From assembly GCA_032622095.1 (NCBI GenBank), contig CP136069.1, positions 71,695,319-71,759,318 of the forward strand: a stretch of 64,000 bases of DNA, read 5' to 3'. The DNA is from Siphonodentalium dalli (lineage: Eukaryota > Mollusca > Scaphopoda > Gadilida > Siphonodentaliidae). This document shows positions 27,269-38,324 of this stretch, in pieces; positions within the stretch are counted from its first letter, which is position 1, and each line of letters starts with the position of its first letter. Position numbers and translations under genes: made by a program. The notes beneath the pieces are model-generated. The model did no database searches. It saw nothing but the letters and a program-made list of their open reading frames with translations, and was not told the DNA's origin.

Positions 27269-27463
27269 TACAGTAATGCCCTAAATAAACGACTCCTTAA
27301 CCACAGAAGAATTTGGGTGACTTTTCAGGATTTAGTCGGATATAGGGACAGTCAGGGAGAACTTTCCGATGAATGGCAACAAGCCATATTTCTGACTAAA
27401 TCCTGAAAAATTACCCATAAATCTGCTGTTGTTAAGGAGTCGATTATTTAGGGCATTACTGTA
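27269..27463. mobile_element. Tc1/mariner-like palindromic MITE, copy B8
   Basis: TA flanks and CAGTAATGC termini; arms more diverged than other copies, with a GATATAGGGACAGTCAGG replacement near the centre. Confidence 0.88.
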
Positions 27464-28286
27464 AATATTTACTACTTTATTGGGGACGCACTATTGGACA
27501 TACACTTTATGACAATGATTGTGTTTATAACAATGATGCTGTTGTCTGACTATTTGGATATCAAGCTTATGAAAATAATTTAATTGGTATACATGTACAT
27601 GTAGTTAGAGAGATTCCGCTTCTAGCGATTGTGCGTGTGCAGGTGATTGTAAATCTAACATCACAGGTAATGTGATTCTACACACTTGTTGTCTGTAAGT
27701 GACTGATTTGTGCAAGTACGACTTTCTTGGATGGGAGATAATTACAGGCCTTGCAGTCAATAGAACAATTAGGAATGCAGAAAGTTTAAATGTCCTAGTA
27801 ATAATAAATGTCAAAATGAAGAGATACTAGTATATCGTCGGTTGGAATCAAAGAAGTCGTAAAACCGATAAAATCTCATTTTGGCGCGAAAACCTTTTAA
27901 TGCAAATTCGTAATCTACGAGGTCGATTACATCAGTAAAATTCTTATCCTTGCTCTAATCCAATGAAAAATGAGCTTTTAGACCATGTGAGAAAATTTTT
28001 ATCGCTGGTTGGACAATATTCTTTGTTCAAAAATGTCGTATAAAATATACGACGTTTTTGAAGTAATAATATGTGATCTTAACGTCAGCTATATTAAAAG
28101 GTCGTATAAAACTGCAATTCAGAACACGGAACCCGGAAATTCTTTCTTTGTGACTACTTATTATGAGGTGATCTGATCCCATCATTCATTAAAATGGTAC
28201 ATGTACGTATCGAACTCTATCAGGAACTCAGTCAGCCTACAAGTGAATCATATTCCATATTCAAAGCTACATTCTGACCAGAATGT
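27464..28286. other. Stretch without recognised gene
   Basis: Includes a local palindrome, GTCGTATAAAATATACGAC at about 28033. No coding or repeat identity recognised. Confidence 0.35.
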
Positions 28287-29080
28287 GTGACATGTGAAAT
28301 GATACTTAGTGAGCAATTGTACCGAGATCCACATGCCGTCCTCAAGTGTTGGCAACTGTATTTCGATTACCTTTATCTACCAAATGCCCATCATAAACCC
28401 GAAGTTAATCTACATATCGGTGCTAATATGGATGCAATATTAAGTGACATGCATATGGACTATATTAGTCACGTCATTTGTGACCTCATTTTCAATTATC
28501 ATAATACAATCCGCTTTGAGATTAACGGGAATGTCAGTCTGTGTCAAAGACCAGATAGTATCTTAACAAATCAGATATGCTCCAGCCTCACTATATGCAT
28601 TGGTGTGTGTTTTTCTTTATGACAATGTTGACTTTTAAAACCATTCCAGGGCCAATGAAAACTGAACTGATAATCTTACTCACCAAGGGAGAGCCAAAAC
28701 CCATGAACAAGCTACCGGATCACAACGCTTTATGTCAATGTTATATAAACTTGTTGAATGCGTCCTGGTGAACATATTCTTTAAACGCTTTCCCGGTAAC
28801 ACTACAACACGGTTTTCAGAAAATGTTGGATGCATCATGACATCGTTTGTTATATTGGAAGGTGCATCATATGCATAATACTGTGACTCAAAAGCTTGCG
28901 TATGATTTGCACGAATTTGCATGGTCTCTTAAGATCATCAATGGCATGTATCAGAACTGTGCAAGTCATGTCATGGTTAATATGTGGATATCATATACAT
29001 TGCATGTATCCATTGGAACGGGAACAATGCATTCAGGGGGGATTTACATCCCATTTACTAGCAGTCCTTCGAATTTGGAA
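28287..29080 (+). pseudogene. LINE-type reverse transcriptase remnant, frameshifted
   Basis: The first open frame contains VLKCWQLYFDYLYLPNAHHK, which resembles the region just before the reverse transcriptase domain in LINE ORF2 proteins (a W..YF..LY motif). The next frame, shifted, holds GPMKTELIILLTKGEPKP and LPDHNALCQCYINLL, matching the early RT motifs usually written as K.G.I..L.KG and YRPI.L...I.K. A third frame gives FPGNTTTRFSENVGCIMTSF, like the Q.GF....C..T.F.L.E motif. Stops and shifts break it, and the YADD catalytic motif was not found. It is a dead non-LTR retrotransposon fragment; the clade is not assigned. Confidence 0.7.
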
Positions 29081-29331
29081 AACGTAGGTGCGCGATATAT
29101 CGCTCGGAGCTTTTGGGATTTGCGCGCGCCTTTTTTGAGGGAGCACAATTAAAATTAACATCGATGAAATGATTACTGAATAAAGACAAACACAAGTATA
29201 ATGATACACACGTATTATTCCAAGTGTGGCAACAGAAACAGAATTAAAAACATATGTTTATATTGTACAATAGTCCACTCCACATGATAATAACATCAAC
29301 AATCCGGCAATCCCGATGAATCTTATTACGG

Positions 29332-29520
29332 TAATTAGTCGACTTCCACGTCTGAGAGCCCATGCCCATCAGACTCGCTTAAAGTTTCAAACTCGGAAGT
29401 GGAATCCTAATCGTTACCGCAAGCAGATTCACCGGAATCCGACGAGTCAACCCTCTTTCGCTTTGATAGTATCGTGGTTTCGTTACCAGTCTCGGGATCC
29501 AATAAGCGTACGGGTACGAT
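29332..29520 (-). pseudogene. Coding-like acidic Ser-rich segment with one in-frame stop
   Basis: On the minus strand one frame reads VRLLDPETGNETTILSKRKR, continues through a Ser/Asp-rich part, meets a TAG, and then goes on in the same frame with DSTSEFETLSESDGHGLSDV to a final stop. The bias toward Asp/Glu/Ser and the KRKR patch look like real protein, possibly the tail or N-terminal acidic part of a nuclear or transposase-like protein. No splice acceptor is evident, and no family is recognised. Confidence 0.35.
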
Positions 29521-29729
29521 TAATTATTTTCAGCTAAAAATCCCTCCTGTACGAGATTATTAGGGACCGCTTCATTTATTAATTTTCCACACAAAAAAAA
29601 CTGCATGTCCCTTGAAAAAACTAGATTTAAAAATGCGCAGATAATAATTTGAAACAAAGTCGCCTGAATGAGTTGTTCTGAGGATTTTCCAATTCTATTT
29701 TTAATCTGGGACAATCTGCTGATCACGTG

Positions 29730-29945
29730 TTATTATAAATAAGTTTCCGATTTCGTGATACTGCTCATTCGTTGGCCGATATTATTAACTGTGGCGATTA
29801 CGTGACGCAACACGGGTCCTCATTGGTCGATATTATTAGCTGCCTGTTTTTAATGATGACGCTTGATTCCTCTTCTGACTTCAGTGTTCCGACTGTCCCA
29901 TTGGTCAATATCATTAGGTGCCCAGATTAAATGACGCATTGTCAA
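29730..29945 (-). promoter_or_regulatory. Repeated CCAAT-box / TGACG segment
   Basis: Three related units, GTTGGCCGATATTATTA, ATTGGTCGATATTATTAG and ATTGGTCAATATCATTAG, each followed by a TGACGC-like site. Read on the minus strand they are CCAAT boxes upstream of a TTATTTATAATA TATA-like stretch at about 29735. It could be a promoter for the coding-like segment at 29332-29520 or a remnant element end. Confidence 0.35.
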
Positions 29946-30604
29946 GAAGGTGGCCGTTTGTTTTCATTCATTGAGTAATAATGCGATCACAATGTACAAT
30001 AGTTACCATGCATGTTCGTAATCAGCGTCATCACTGCTGAGAAAGATACATGGTGAATAGCCTTATCGGCGTTTGACCATTAGTGTGTTGTTTGTTAAAA
30101 TCTCGTCCACCGGTTGCAAATTCTGAGGTGCGCATTCAAAATTTTCGGCGCGCGCATTTAATAACTCGCAGGTTTTTAAATCCGCGCGCCTTGGCAGGCG
30201 CGCAAGCGCAATTACGCGCCTCAAAATCGAAGGACTGTACTAGTTATTCTACACAGACAAGCTTTTGAGACGGCTTTCTCGTTTTGACGGAAATTGTTGA
30301 TTGATGGACATCGACCAACCCATGGCAATAGGTCAAACTGTACGAAGGGACATACTAGTAACTCCATCAAAAATCATCAGACCATTACCAAATTCGAACT
30401 TTATATGCACGGTCTAAAATCATAGGTAATTCTAAGTAATATATTTGAATTTATGATCCGTACAACCTGAGGTATGCACGCATCACAGACATGTTGATTA
30501 CATGTATATGGTCCTGCAAAATTGTTCGGGAAACAAATAATGAGGCCCTTATGTCATGGCAGAGACACAGTTTTTTTTACTATTGTCCATGTAATGCTGC
30601 TCAC

Positions 30605-30767
30605 CATAGCTGCCCACAATTTCTTTCGTTCTGGATTATACATGTGGTAGCTGCCCAAAAGTTCATTACATAATGCTCCTAGTTGATCAAGCCCATCTGT
30701 ATCCTGGCAATATGTGTGACTGCCAATGTCACGCAGGTACCCATAAACAATACGTTTACCATTTACT
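30605..30767 (-). CDS. Unidentified protein, internal exon (continues 33042-33150)
   Basis: On the minus strand a GTTTTCAG acceptor begins a 163-bp exon. After the base completing the split Arg codon it reads VNGKRIVYGYLRDIGSHTYC, then a QDTDGLDQLGALCNELLG stretch, and ends LWAAM at a GTGAGC donor in phase 0. The frame is open and has a coding-like composition, with Cys residues that could form disulphides with the preceding exon. The 2.3-kb intron between the two exons contains two TTAA elements, an AAGTGGGCC-type element, and MITE B9. The next exon toward lower coordinates was not identified; the LINE remnant at 28.3 kb is on the opposite strand and unrelated. Confidence 0.75.
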
Positions 30768-30852
30768 CTGAAAACATAAATGTATGTAAGCAATGAAACA
30801 TCTTCAATTATCACTTGAATATTGGTGCTATAAAGTATGGTAACTCATGTTA

Positions 30853-31225
30853 TTAAACTCTTTCTATACTAAATCGTTTATCCCAGTCAGTTAGAGGTAC
30901 TCAATCCGATTCGATGGTCCCCATATAATCAGATTCCAACAACAAAACATGTTTAGAAATACCGCTTCAGTTATCAGAATCGATTAATTGCCCAAAAATA
31001 ATTGATTTAAAAAATTGATATCTAATAACTCTGAGCTTTGAAATGTGGGTTCCTAGACTCGAATCAAATATTTTTTATCCAAATAAATAGTAATTGAGGA
31101 TTATGAATCTTTAAAAAGTGTAAACCGGAATGGTTCATTATTATGGTCATTTGTTGAACTGATTATCTGAACATTTCCTATGGGATAACTACTCATTAAT
31201 GATACTTTAGTTTGAAAGGGGTTAA
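30853..31225. mobile_element. TTAA-flanked element (CTCTTTCTATACTAA type), copy 1
   Basis: TTAAACTCTTTCTATACTAA start and GAAAGGGGTTAA end; shares TTGTTGAACTGATTATCTGA with copy 2 at 51418. Confidence 0.8.
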
Positions 31226-31427
31226 TGTCCAATTCAATTACAAGTAACATACTATTAAGCTCTTGTTTCTAACTACGTCATGTATCAAAAACATTTAGCC
31301 TCAAATTTGAAATGTAATTTATTCAATTTTGTTTTAACTGTGAAAGTAAAGTAATAAAAGATTGATACTACAACAATTTCCTGATTTCCATGCACTTAGC
31401 AATTATAATTTTTGTAATGCTTAGACA

Positions 31428-31889
31428 TTAAAGGCCCACTTAATTTTCGAACCCCCAGATTACTTTATATAAAATATATGCCATATTATATACCATTTGA
31501 AAGTGGAAGCTCCAAAACATTGTATTATCAACTTATCCGGTGTAATAAACTGTGGACATGTTGTTTTTGTTGAGTTTTGTCATAAAGATTGAAGTAAAAA
31601 TCAGTATTATTTTCAATACAGGGGGAATAACTCTATATATTAAAGATAGAGTTCTTCACCTTCCATTGAAAAAGTTTGAATTCTATTGCATTCTGGGTGT
31701 GAGATGGGGGAAGTGTTCAGCAGTTTTCTATTTCTCTGTGGGCATCTTCTGAGACACAGATGTTTCAAATAGTGATGAATTATAGTATTTTAATCTCATA
31801 TTTTATGGCATAGATTGTTATTAAAACTGTATATGAAGTCACTATAAAAAAATAATAATCGGAGACTCGAAAATTAAGTGGGCCTTTAA
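31428..31889. mobile_element. TTAAAGGCCCACTTAATTTTCGA element
   Basis: 462 bp bounded by inverted TTAAAGGCCCACTTAATTTT. The interior carries an AACTCTAT...ATAGAGTT hairpin. It abuts the element at 31886 through a shared TTAA. Confidence 0.9.
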
Positions 31890-32260
31890 CCCTTTCATTA
31901 TGGGAGCTGCGCTGGTGCAGCAATAAAGATCCTGTGCCAGTGCATTCCCTCATACAGGTATATATGTGAGTCTCTCCTAAGGAACCCCGCATAAGAGAAT
32001 GCACTGGCGTACAAGGTCAAGTTAAATACTGTCAGGCCAATGTAATCTCTTCTATATGCAAGACTTCCTATGGGAGACTCGCATATATAAGAGAATGCAT
32101 CGGCACAGGGTTTTTGCTCTTCAGCGGAATTACGGCATTCAAACGTGGGTTGTAGGAGAGGGCCAACGGCCCTTTCAAATCTTCCCGGGTATCATCCCCA
32201 AACTCCATACTTTCAGGGTTTTTGAAAAATTTCAGGAAGCTCCACTCATGGAAGGGTTAA
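31886..32260. mobile_element. TTAACCCTTTCAT element
   Basis: 375 bp with TTAACCCTTTCAT at the left and ATGGAAGGGTTAA at the right, containing TATAAGAGAATGCA hairpins. Its left TTAA is also the right TTAA of the neighbouring element at 31428. Confidence 0.85.
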
Positions 32261-32375
32261 TTAAAACTGTCGTCACCATTTGATGATGGCATGACCAATT
32301 ATCAAAATCTTTGAAGGTATGAAGTTTTAGTCACTTCATGAATTGACAGACCCTCAGTTAGAGGCTTTATGCAAA

Positions 32376-32579
32376 TACAGTAATGCTCTAATTAATCGAC
32401 TCCTTAACCACAGCAGAATTATGGGTAACTTTTCAGGATTTAGTCGGAAATATGGCTTGTTGCCATTCATGATGAATTCATTCGATGAATGGCAACAAGC
32501 CATATTTCCGACTAAATCCTGAAAAGTTACCCATAATTCTGCTGTGGTTAAGAAGTCGATTACTTAGAGCATTGCTGTA
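32376..32579. mobile_element. Tc1/mariner-like palindromic MITE, copy B9
   Basis: Complete hairpin with TA flanks, inside the intron of the minus-strand gene (exons 30605-30767 and 33042-33150). Confidence 0.9.
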
Positions 32580-33041
32580 CACTGACAATATAATATCTGC
32601 TACACAGTCAACTGAGTAATAACAATCTGCATCAAATAGTCTATCAAAGAGAGATTTGTTTTTGAATGTTCCAATTATCAGCTTACAAACATTGGGAGTT
32701 ATTTCTTTTTTAAAAGAAGTTATAAATGTAAAAATCATGGAAAGAGTGGGGTGGGTCCCAAATTTGTCAGAGGAAAACATTTGTGCACGTGGGGGGTCCC
32801 TGGTTGGGCGAAATATATTTTCTCAGAACAGCTCCCCCTCCCCGGATTAGGAAATTAATCTATCAGAACAATTTCAACCCATCTATGGTCCGAAAATTCT
32901 TTTCAAAATTGTTTGAAAAAAAAAACAACTTCACATCATTCCACACAAAATGTCAGAAATACATGTACTTCCATCAAAACTCCATGGAAAGCAAGCGATT
33001 CATTTAAATGAATAGAATATGAAATTCATGATGATACCAAC

Positions 33042-33150
33042 CTCATGTCTTTACATGCCCAAGTCATTGATGGATAGAATCTGTTTTCATCTCTGTCTAC
33101 ACATGTGACATTAGCACCGAAGACTTCGGTGTAATTTACAAAACTTTCAG
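33042..33150 (-). CDS. Unidentified protein, internal exon (Cys-containing)
   Basis: On the minus strand a TTTTTTCAG acceptor opens a 109-bp exon that ends AG|GTTGGT. It reads ESFVNYTEVFGANVTCVDRD then ENRFYPSMTWACKDM, open throughout with 2-base split codons at both ends. The end phase matches the next exon at 30605-30767, where AG joins A to give Arg. Two cysteines and two N-x-T sites (NYT, NVT) fit a secreted or extracellular protein, but I do not recognise the family. The upstream exon was not found: a GGGGA|GTGAGT candidate near 33390 has no acceptor. MITE A13 lies just upstream in the intron. Confidence 0.72.
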
Positions 33151-33183
33151 CTGAAAAAACAAAGAGAATCATTATGTTGTGAG

Positions 33184-33334
33184 CAAGCCTTTAAATAGTG
33201 TGTCTGTCATTTGCAGAATGAGGTCCCCTGAGGGTGAATTTAGTGATGCTACCCCGCATAGCAGGCTAGCATCACCAAATTCACCCTCTGGGGACCTCAT
33301 TCTGCAAATGACAGACATGCTATTTCAAGGCTTG
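33184..33334. mobile_element. hAT-like MITE, copy A13 (compact, 8-bp duplication)
   Basis: Minimal 151-bp single hairpin flanked by exact GTTGTGAG copies (33176-33183, 33335-33342). It lies about 30 bp from the acceptor side of the minus-strand exon at 33042-33150 and is the best-preserved copy in the window. Confidence 0.95.
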
Positions 33335-33791
33335 GTTGTGAGGGTTCCTGATGCCTTTTATATTGTTTGAGGGCCGGTACTCACTCCCCAAAATGTTTGC
33401 AACATCAAATTTTGAAGATATGAAGATCACATATCAATGAAATAGCATTGAAATTCACTTATATCGATTTGAAATGATGACGGATACATTTTGAACAGAA
33501 CTTCAATGTTCAACCATCATCCATGCACCAATGCTCATGGAATTCAAGAATCTTGTGGATTTTTTCACTTCATTGAGTCACAGTCTCACAGAGGCTTGGA
33601 ACACGCTCCACTGCAGTACAGACAGCCAAATCATGGTGAATGGTTCAAACTGAATTGAATCATAATAGTTTTTTTTTTAATCAAGTGGATCGCAGGGCTC
33701 TATATGGAAATTATTTGTTTGCATTTTTCTTGTTAGCACAAAGCTTTTATGATACTGTTCTCACATGCAACACTTTTCAATTTCACTTATT

Positions 33792-33912
33792 AGTCACCTG
33801 CAAATTAGGGGATATAGAAAACGAACAGAAGGGAAAAAGTTACTAAAAACAATGTTACTTTGAGACCTTAGATACTTTCCATAAGATGAGGCCTAAGCAG
33901 AATGAGGTCCCT
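33792..33912. mobile_element. hAT-like MITE, copy A14 (middle fragment)
   Basis: Middle section only (GCAAATTAGGGGATATAGAA onward), stopping inside the next hairpin. Confidence 0.75.
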
Positions 33913-35118
33913 ATATTAAGGCATGGGCCGAACATGTGGGTCGAACATTTATTCATGATATGATGAGATATATAGAACCATATTTGACGTTCGAAAGAAA
34001 AATAAAAACATATCGGTCCATGAACAACATCATTAAATTATCGACGGACTGAAATTTTTTAGAACTGCCAGATCTAACATCGAACATCTTTCTTGACACA
34101 ATGTTTCTGTATTGTGTATTCGTGTCATAGGGTGCCTTTGTGCAATGCGTTCTCAAATAACTCGACAATCTCGAAAACTAGAGGATCAAAGCCGCTCTAA
34201 GTACTATGTGGGCAATGCATAGGCCCTGTGACTATAGGCAACAACTTTAAAGCTGCCAGACCACGTCTGTCGGGCCAAAGCCCAGATAAAAGCTGTAGGG
34301 ACTATTCTTTTTCATAAAAATCTATTATGACAAATTAGCAAGCTTATTTAATAACGTGTTCACACTCTTGTCAAACCGAGAATACACTACAAACCGAGAA
34401 CAAGCTTAGTTAATTAATCACTACCCTCAGCCGCAGTTTTAAAATTTTCTAGTCTGTCGATAATTTTGTTTGTTTTTAAATACATTTATTCATTAACTCT
34501 TGAATGAATTGGACCCAAAACTCAGGCACAGCCTATTTTATTGGGTCCAAACAGAAAAATACAAAATAGACAAACAAGGACACATGACAATTTAATGGTG
34601 TATAATCTTGTATCATGGAAATTCCTAATAATCATTAAGTATGAAGTCACTAAATAAAACAAGGTTGTCCTGAAAATACTATTGATGGCAATAAGTACAA
34701 ATTTAGAGTTTAAAATGTTTCATTATTCAATTAAAATTATGATGATATAATAACCATATAGATTTGAATGATGCGACACAGCCACTTGTATCAATCTGCA
34801 AGTTAAACTAAGGCAGAAAGGATCCAATTTCACTTGCTGATTTAAGAAGAAACACCTCTTTGTATACACAACTTAATGAATTTTGATCACCAATCAGACC
34901 CATCATGCAGCTAGTTCTTAGTTAATTAACACCTAGGCACGACTCATGCCTCTGTGTTACTGCCAACCGAGAACAAGGCGGCTGCGATGTTTCAGGTTAT
35001 TGGTATATCGATACCCATAATATTTACATATATGTCATTTAAAAGGTCAAACATGGTATGATATTCACTTCAGATTGATATATCTCCTATATATTTTGAG
35101 ACTTCCGTAAATATATGT
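33913..35118. other. Stretch without recognised gene
   Basis: Contains a hairpin (GAATTGGACCCAA at about 34508 against TTGGGTCCAA at about 34541) and AT-rich sequence. The minus-strand frame at 33953-34168 has no clear splice sites or motif. Confidence 0.4.
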
Positions 35119-35300
35119 GTGTGTAAATATATTTGTCCTCTATACACTCGAATACGGCTGGACCGATTGGGCTCAAACTTCCCATCTAAGGGTAAAATCC
35201 CACGGGAATCGTCGTCGCGGCGTTTTGGAGAAGCTCAGAGCACCCGTTCTCCACTCTCAGTCACAAAAAACGGCACTGCGGGGGTTAATCACGTGATAAC
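35119..35300 (+). repeat. Possible HINE-like leader before the minisatellite
   Basis: TCGAATACGGCTGGACCGAT and CCCACGGGAATCGTCGTCGC resemble the flanks of the pearl-like elements. Single copy here, so the assignment is weak. Confidence 0.4.
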
Positions 35301-35329
35301 TTAATGAGCATTAGTATATGACGCCTCGC

Positions 35330-35423
35330 TATAAAAGAGCGTTTGTTTACAATTCAACGCAACGTTATATAATTTCTTTCATCAACAACATAATTACATG
35401 TTGGACTGTCATTTTAAGAATAT
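35330..35423 (+). promoter_or_regulatory. TATA-type promoter-like segment
   Basis: CACGTG at 35290, TATAAAAG at 35330-35337 and a consensus donor ATGTAAGTAT at about 35421 are spaced like a promoter and short first exon. No downstream exon is identified, and the segment ends at the minisatellite. Speculative. Confidence 0.3.
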
Positions 35424-35550
35424 GTAAGTATTACACACAGACACACCAAGTCTCAGTTTACGTGTCTCGGAAGCTGTTGCAATTGCTTTTTCGAACAAAG
35501 CCATGAGACGAACCACGCCAGTGGCGGGCTAACCTGCTAGTCTATCTCAT

Positions 35551-38315
35551 ATATATTTTGAAGACCTCTGTCTGTCTGTTTGTCTGTATGTATGTTTGTC
35601 TGTCATTAATACAAATCTACGATTCTCGCCCGATCGGGACGAAACTTGGTACGTGTGTGTAGTTTGACCAGGCGGTGGACGTTGTCGTATTGGCGAGCCC
35701 GTGCGGCGCCCGCTTCGCGCATGCGCAGACGAGATCTCGGAAACGGGTGGAGCTATCGACTTGAAATTTGGTATGTGAATGTATCTTGCCCCGGATACGA
35801 ATTTTATCGGGTCGTCGAGCCCGTGCGACGCCAGCTTCGCGCATGCACAGACGAGATCTCGGAAACGGGTGGAGCTATCGACTTGAAATTTGCTATGTGA
35901 ATGTATCTTGCCCCGGATACGAATTTTATCGGGTCGACGAGCCCGTGCGACGCCAGCTTCGCGCATGCGCAGACCAGATCTCGGAAACGGGTAGAGCTAT
36001 CGACTTGAAATTTGGTTTTTGAATAGCCCGGACAACGTCGGGCTGGGTAGAGCTATCGACTTGAAATTTGGTTTTTGAATAGCCCGGACAACGCGAAGAC
36101 GAGATCCGAGACCCGTTTCCGAGATCTGGTCTGCGCATCTGCGAAGCTGGCGTCGCACGGGCTCGGCGACCCGATAAAATTCATATCCGGGGCAAGATAC
36201 ATTCACATAGCAAATTTCAAGTCGATAGCTCCACCCGTTTCCGAGATCTCGTCTGCGCATGCGCGAAGCGGGCGCCGCACGGGCCCGCCAATACGACGTT
36301 GACGACCGCCTGGTCAAACTACACACACGTACCAAGTTTCGTCCCGATCGGTCAACCCGTTTTCGATTGTATAAATGACATACAGACATACAGACAGAGG
36401 TCTTCAAAATATATATGAGACTAGCCGATGAGCCCGACGTTGTCCGGGCTATTCAAAAACCAAATTTCAAGTCGATAGCTCTACCCGTTTCCGAGATCTG
36501 GTCTGCGCATGCGCGAAGCTGGCGTCGCACGGGCTCGGCGACCCAATAAAATTAGTATCCGGGGCAAGATACATTCACATAGCAAATTTCAAGTCGATAG
36601 CTCCGCCCGTTTCCGAGATCTGGTCTGCGCATGCGCGAAGCTGGCGTCGCACGGGCTCGGCAACCCGATAAAATTCGTATCCGGGGCAAGATACATTCAC
36701 ATACCAAATTTCAAGTCGATAGCTCCACCCGTTTCCGAGATCTCATCTGCGCATGCGCGAAGCTGGCGTCGCACGGGCTCGGCGACCCGATAAAATTCGT
36801 ATCCGGGGCAAGATACATTCACATACCAAATTTCAAGTCGATAGCTCCACCCGTTTCCGAGATCTCGTCTGTGCATGCGCGAAGCTGGCGTCACGGGCTC
36901 GGCGACCCGATAAAATTCGTATCCGGGGCAAGATACATTCACATAGCAAATTTCAAGTCAATAGCTCCACCCGTTTCCGAGATCTCGCCTGCGCATGCGC
37001 GAAGCGGGCGCCGCACGGGCTCGCCAATACGACGTTGACGACCGCCTGGTAAAACTACACACACGTACCAAGTTTCGTCCCGATCGGTCGAGAATCGTAG
37101 ATTTGTATAAATGACATACATACAGACATACAGACAGACAGACAGAGGTCTTCAAAATATATATGAGACTAGCCGATGAGCCCGACATTGTCCGGGCTAT
37201 TCAAAAACCAAATTTCAAGTCGATAGCTCTACCAATTCCGAGATCTGGTCTGCGCATGCGCGAAGCTGGCGTCGCACGGGCTCGGCGACCCGATAAAATT
37301 TGTATCCGGGGCAAGATACATTCACATAGCAAATTTCAAGTCGATAGCTCCACCCGTTTCCGAGATCTCGTCTGCGTATGAGCGAAGCTGGCGTCGCACG
37401 GGCTCGGCGACCCGATAAAATTCGTATCCGGGGCAAGATACATTCACATAGCAAATTTCAAGTCGATAGCTCCACCCGTTTCAGAAATCTCGTCTGCGCA
37501 TGCGCGAAGCGGGCGCCGCACGGGCTCGCCAATACGACGTTGACGACCGCCTGGTCAAACTACACGTACACGTACCAAGTTTCGTCCCGATCGGTCGAGA
37601 ATCGTAGATTTGTATAAATGACATACATACAGACAGACAGACAGAGGTCTTCAAAATATATAGGAGACTAGCCGATGAGCCCGACGTTGTCCGGGCTATT
37701 CAAAAACCAAATTTCAAGTCGATAGCTCTACCCAGCCCGACAGTGTCCGGGCTATTCAAAAAACAAATTTCAAGTCGATAGCTCTACCCGTTTCCGAGAT
37801 CTGGTCTGCGCATGCGTGAAGCTGGCGTCGCACGGGCTCGGCGACCCGATAAAATTTGTATCCGGGGCAAGATACATTCACATACCAAATTTCAAGTCGA
37901 TAGCTCCACCTGTTTCCGAGATCTCGTCTGCGCATGCGCGAAGCTGGCGTCGTGCGGGCTCGGCGACCCGATAAAAGTTGTATCCGGGGCAAGATACATT
38001 CACATACCAAATTTCAAGTCGATAGCTCCAACCGTTTCCGAGATTTCGTCTGCGCATGCGCGAAGCTGGCGGCACACGGGCTCGGCGACCCGATAAAATT
38101 TGTATCCGGGGCAAGATACATTCACATAGCAAATTTCAAGTCGATAGCTCCACCCGTTTCCGAGATCTCGTCTGCGCATGCGCGAAGTGGGCGCCGCACG
38201 GGCTCGCCAATACAACAACGACGACCGCCTGGTCAAACTACACACACGTACCAAGTTTCGTCCCGATCGATCGAGAACATACAGACAGACAGACAGAGGT
38301 CTTCAAATATATAGG
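35551..38315. repeat. 122-bp CpG-rich minisatellite in five blocks, both orientations
   Basis: The unit carries ACCCGTTTCCGAGATCTCGT, CTGCGCATGCGCGAAGC, GGCGACCCGATAAAATTCGT and ACATTCACATA. About four units run leftward to about 36050, then the orientation flips and the remaining units run rightward to 38315. Blocks are punctuated by a shared end module: a CGACGTTGACGACCGCCTGG stretch, CCGATCGGTCGAGAATCG, a (CAGA)n microsatellite, GGTCTTCAAAATATATATGA, and a linker (GCCCGACGTTGTCCGGGC) before the next block. Module ends fall at about 36420, 37168, 37668 and 38315. The 122-bp period is not a multiple of three, so the many overlapping open frames are structural artefacts. Confidence 0.93.
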
Positions 38316-38324
38316 AGATATGCC

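Noticed and set aside
33380-33620. Possible upstream exon for the minus-strand gene ending GGGGA|GTGAGT
   Set aside because: The matching frame hits TGA after about 17 codons with no acceptor AG or start codon in between.
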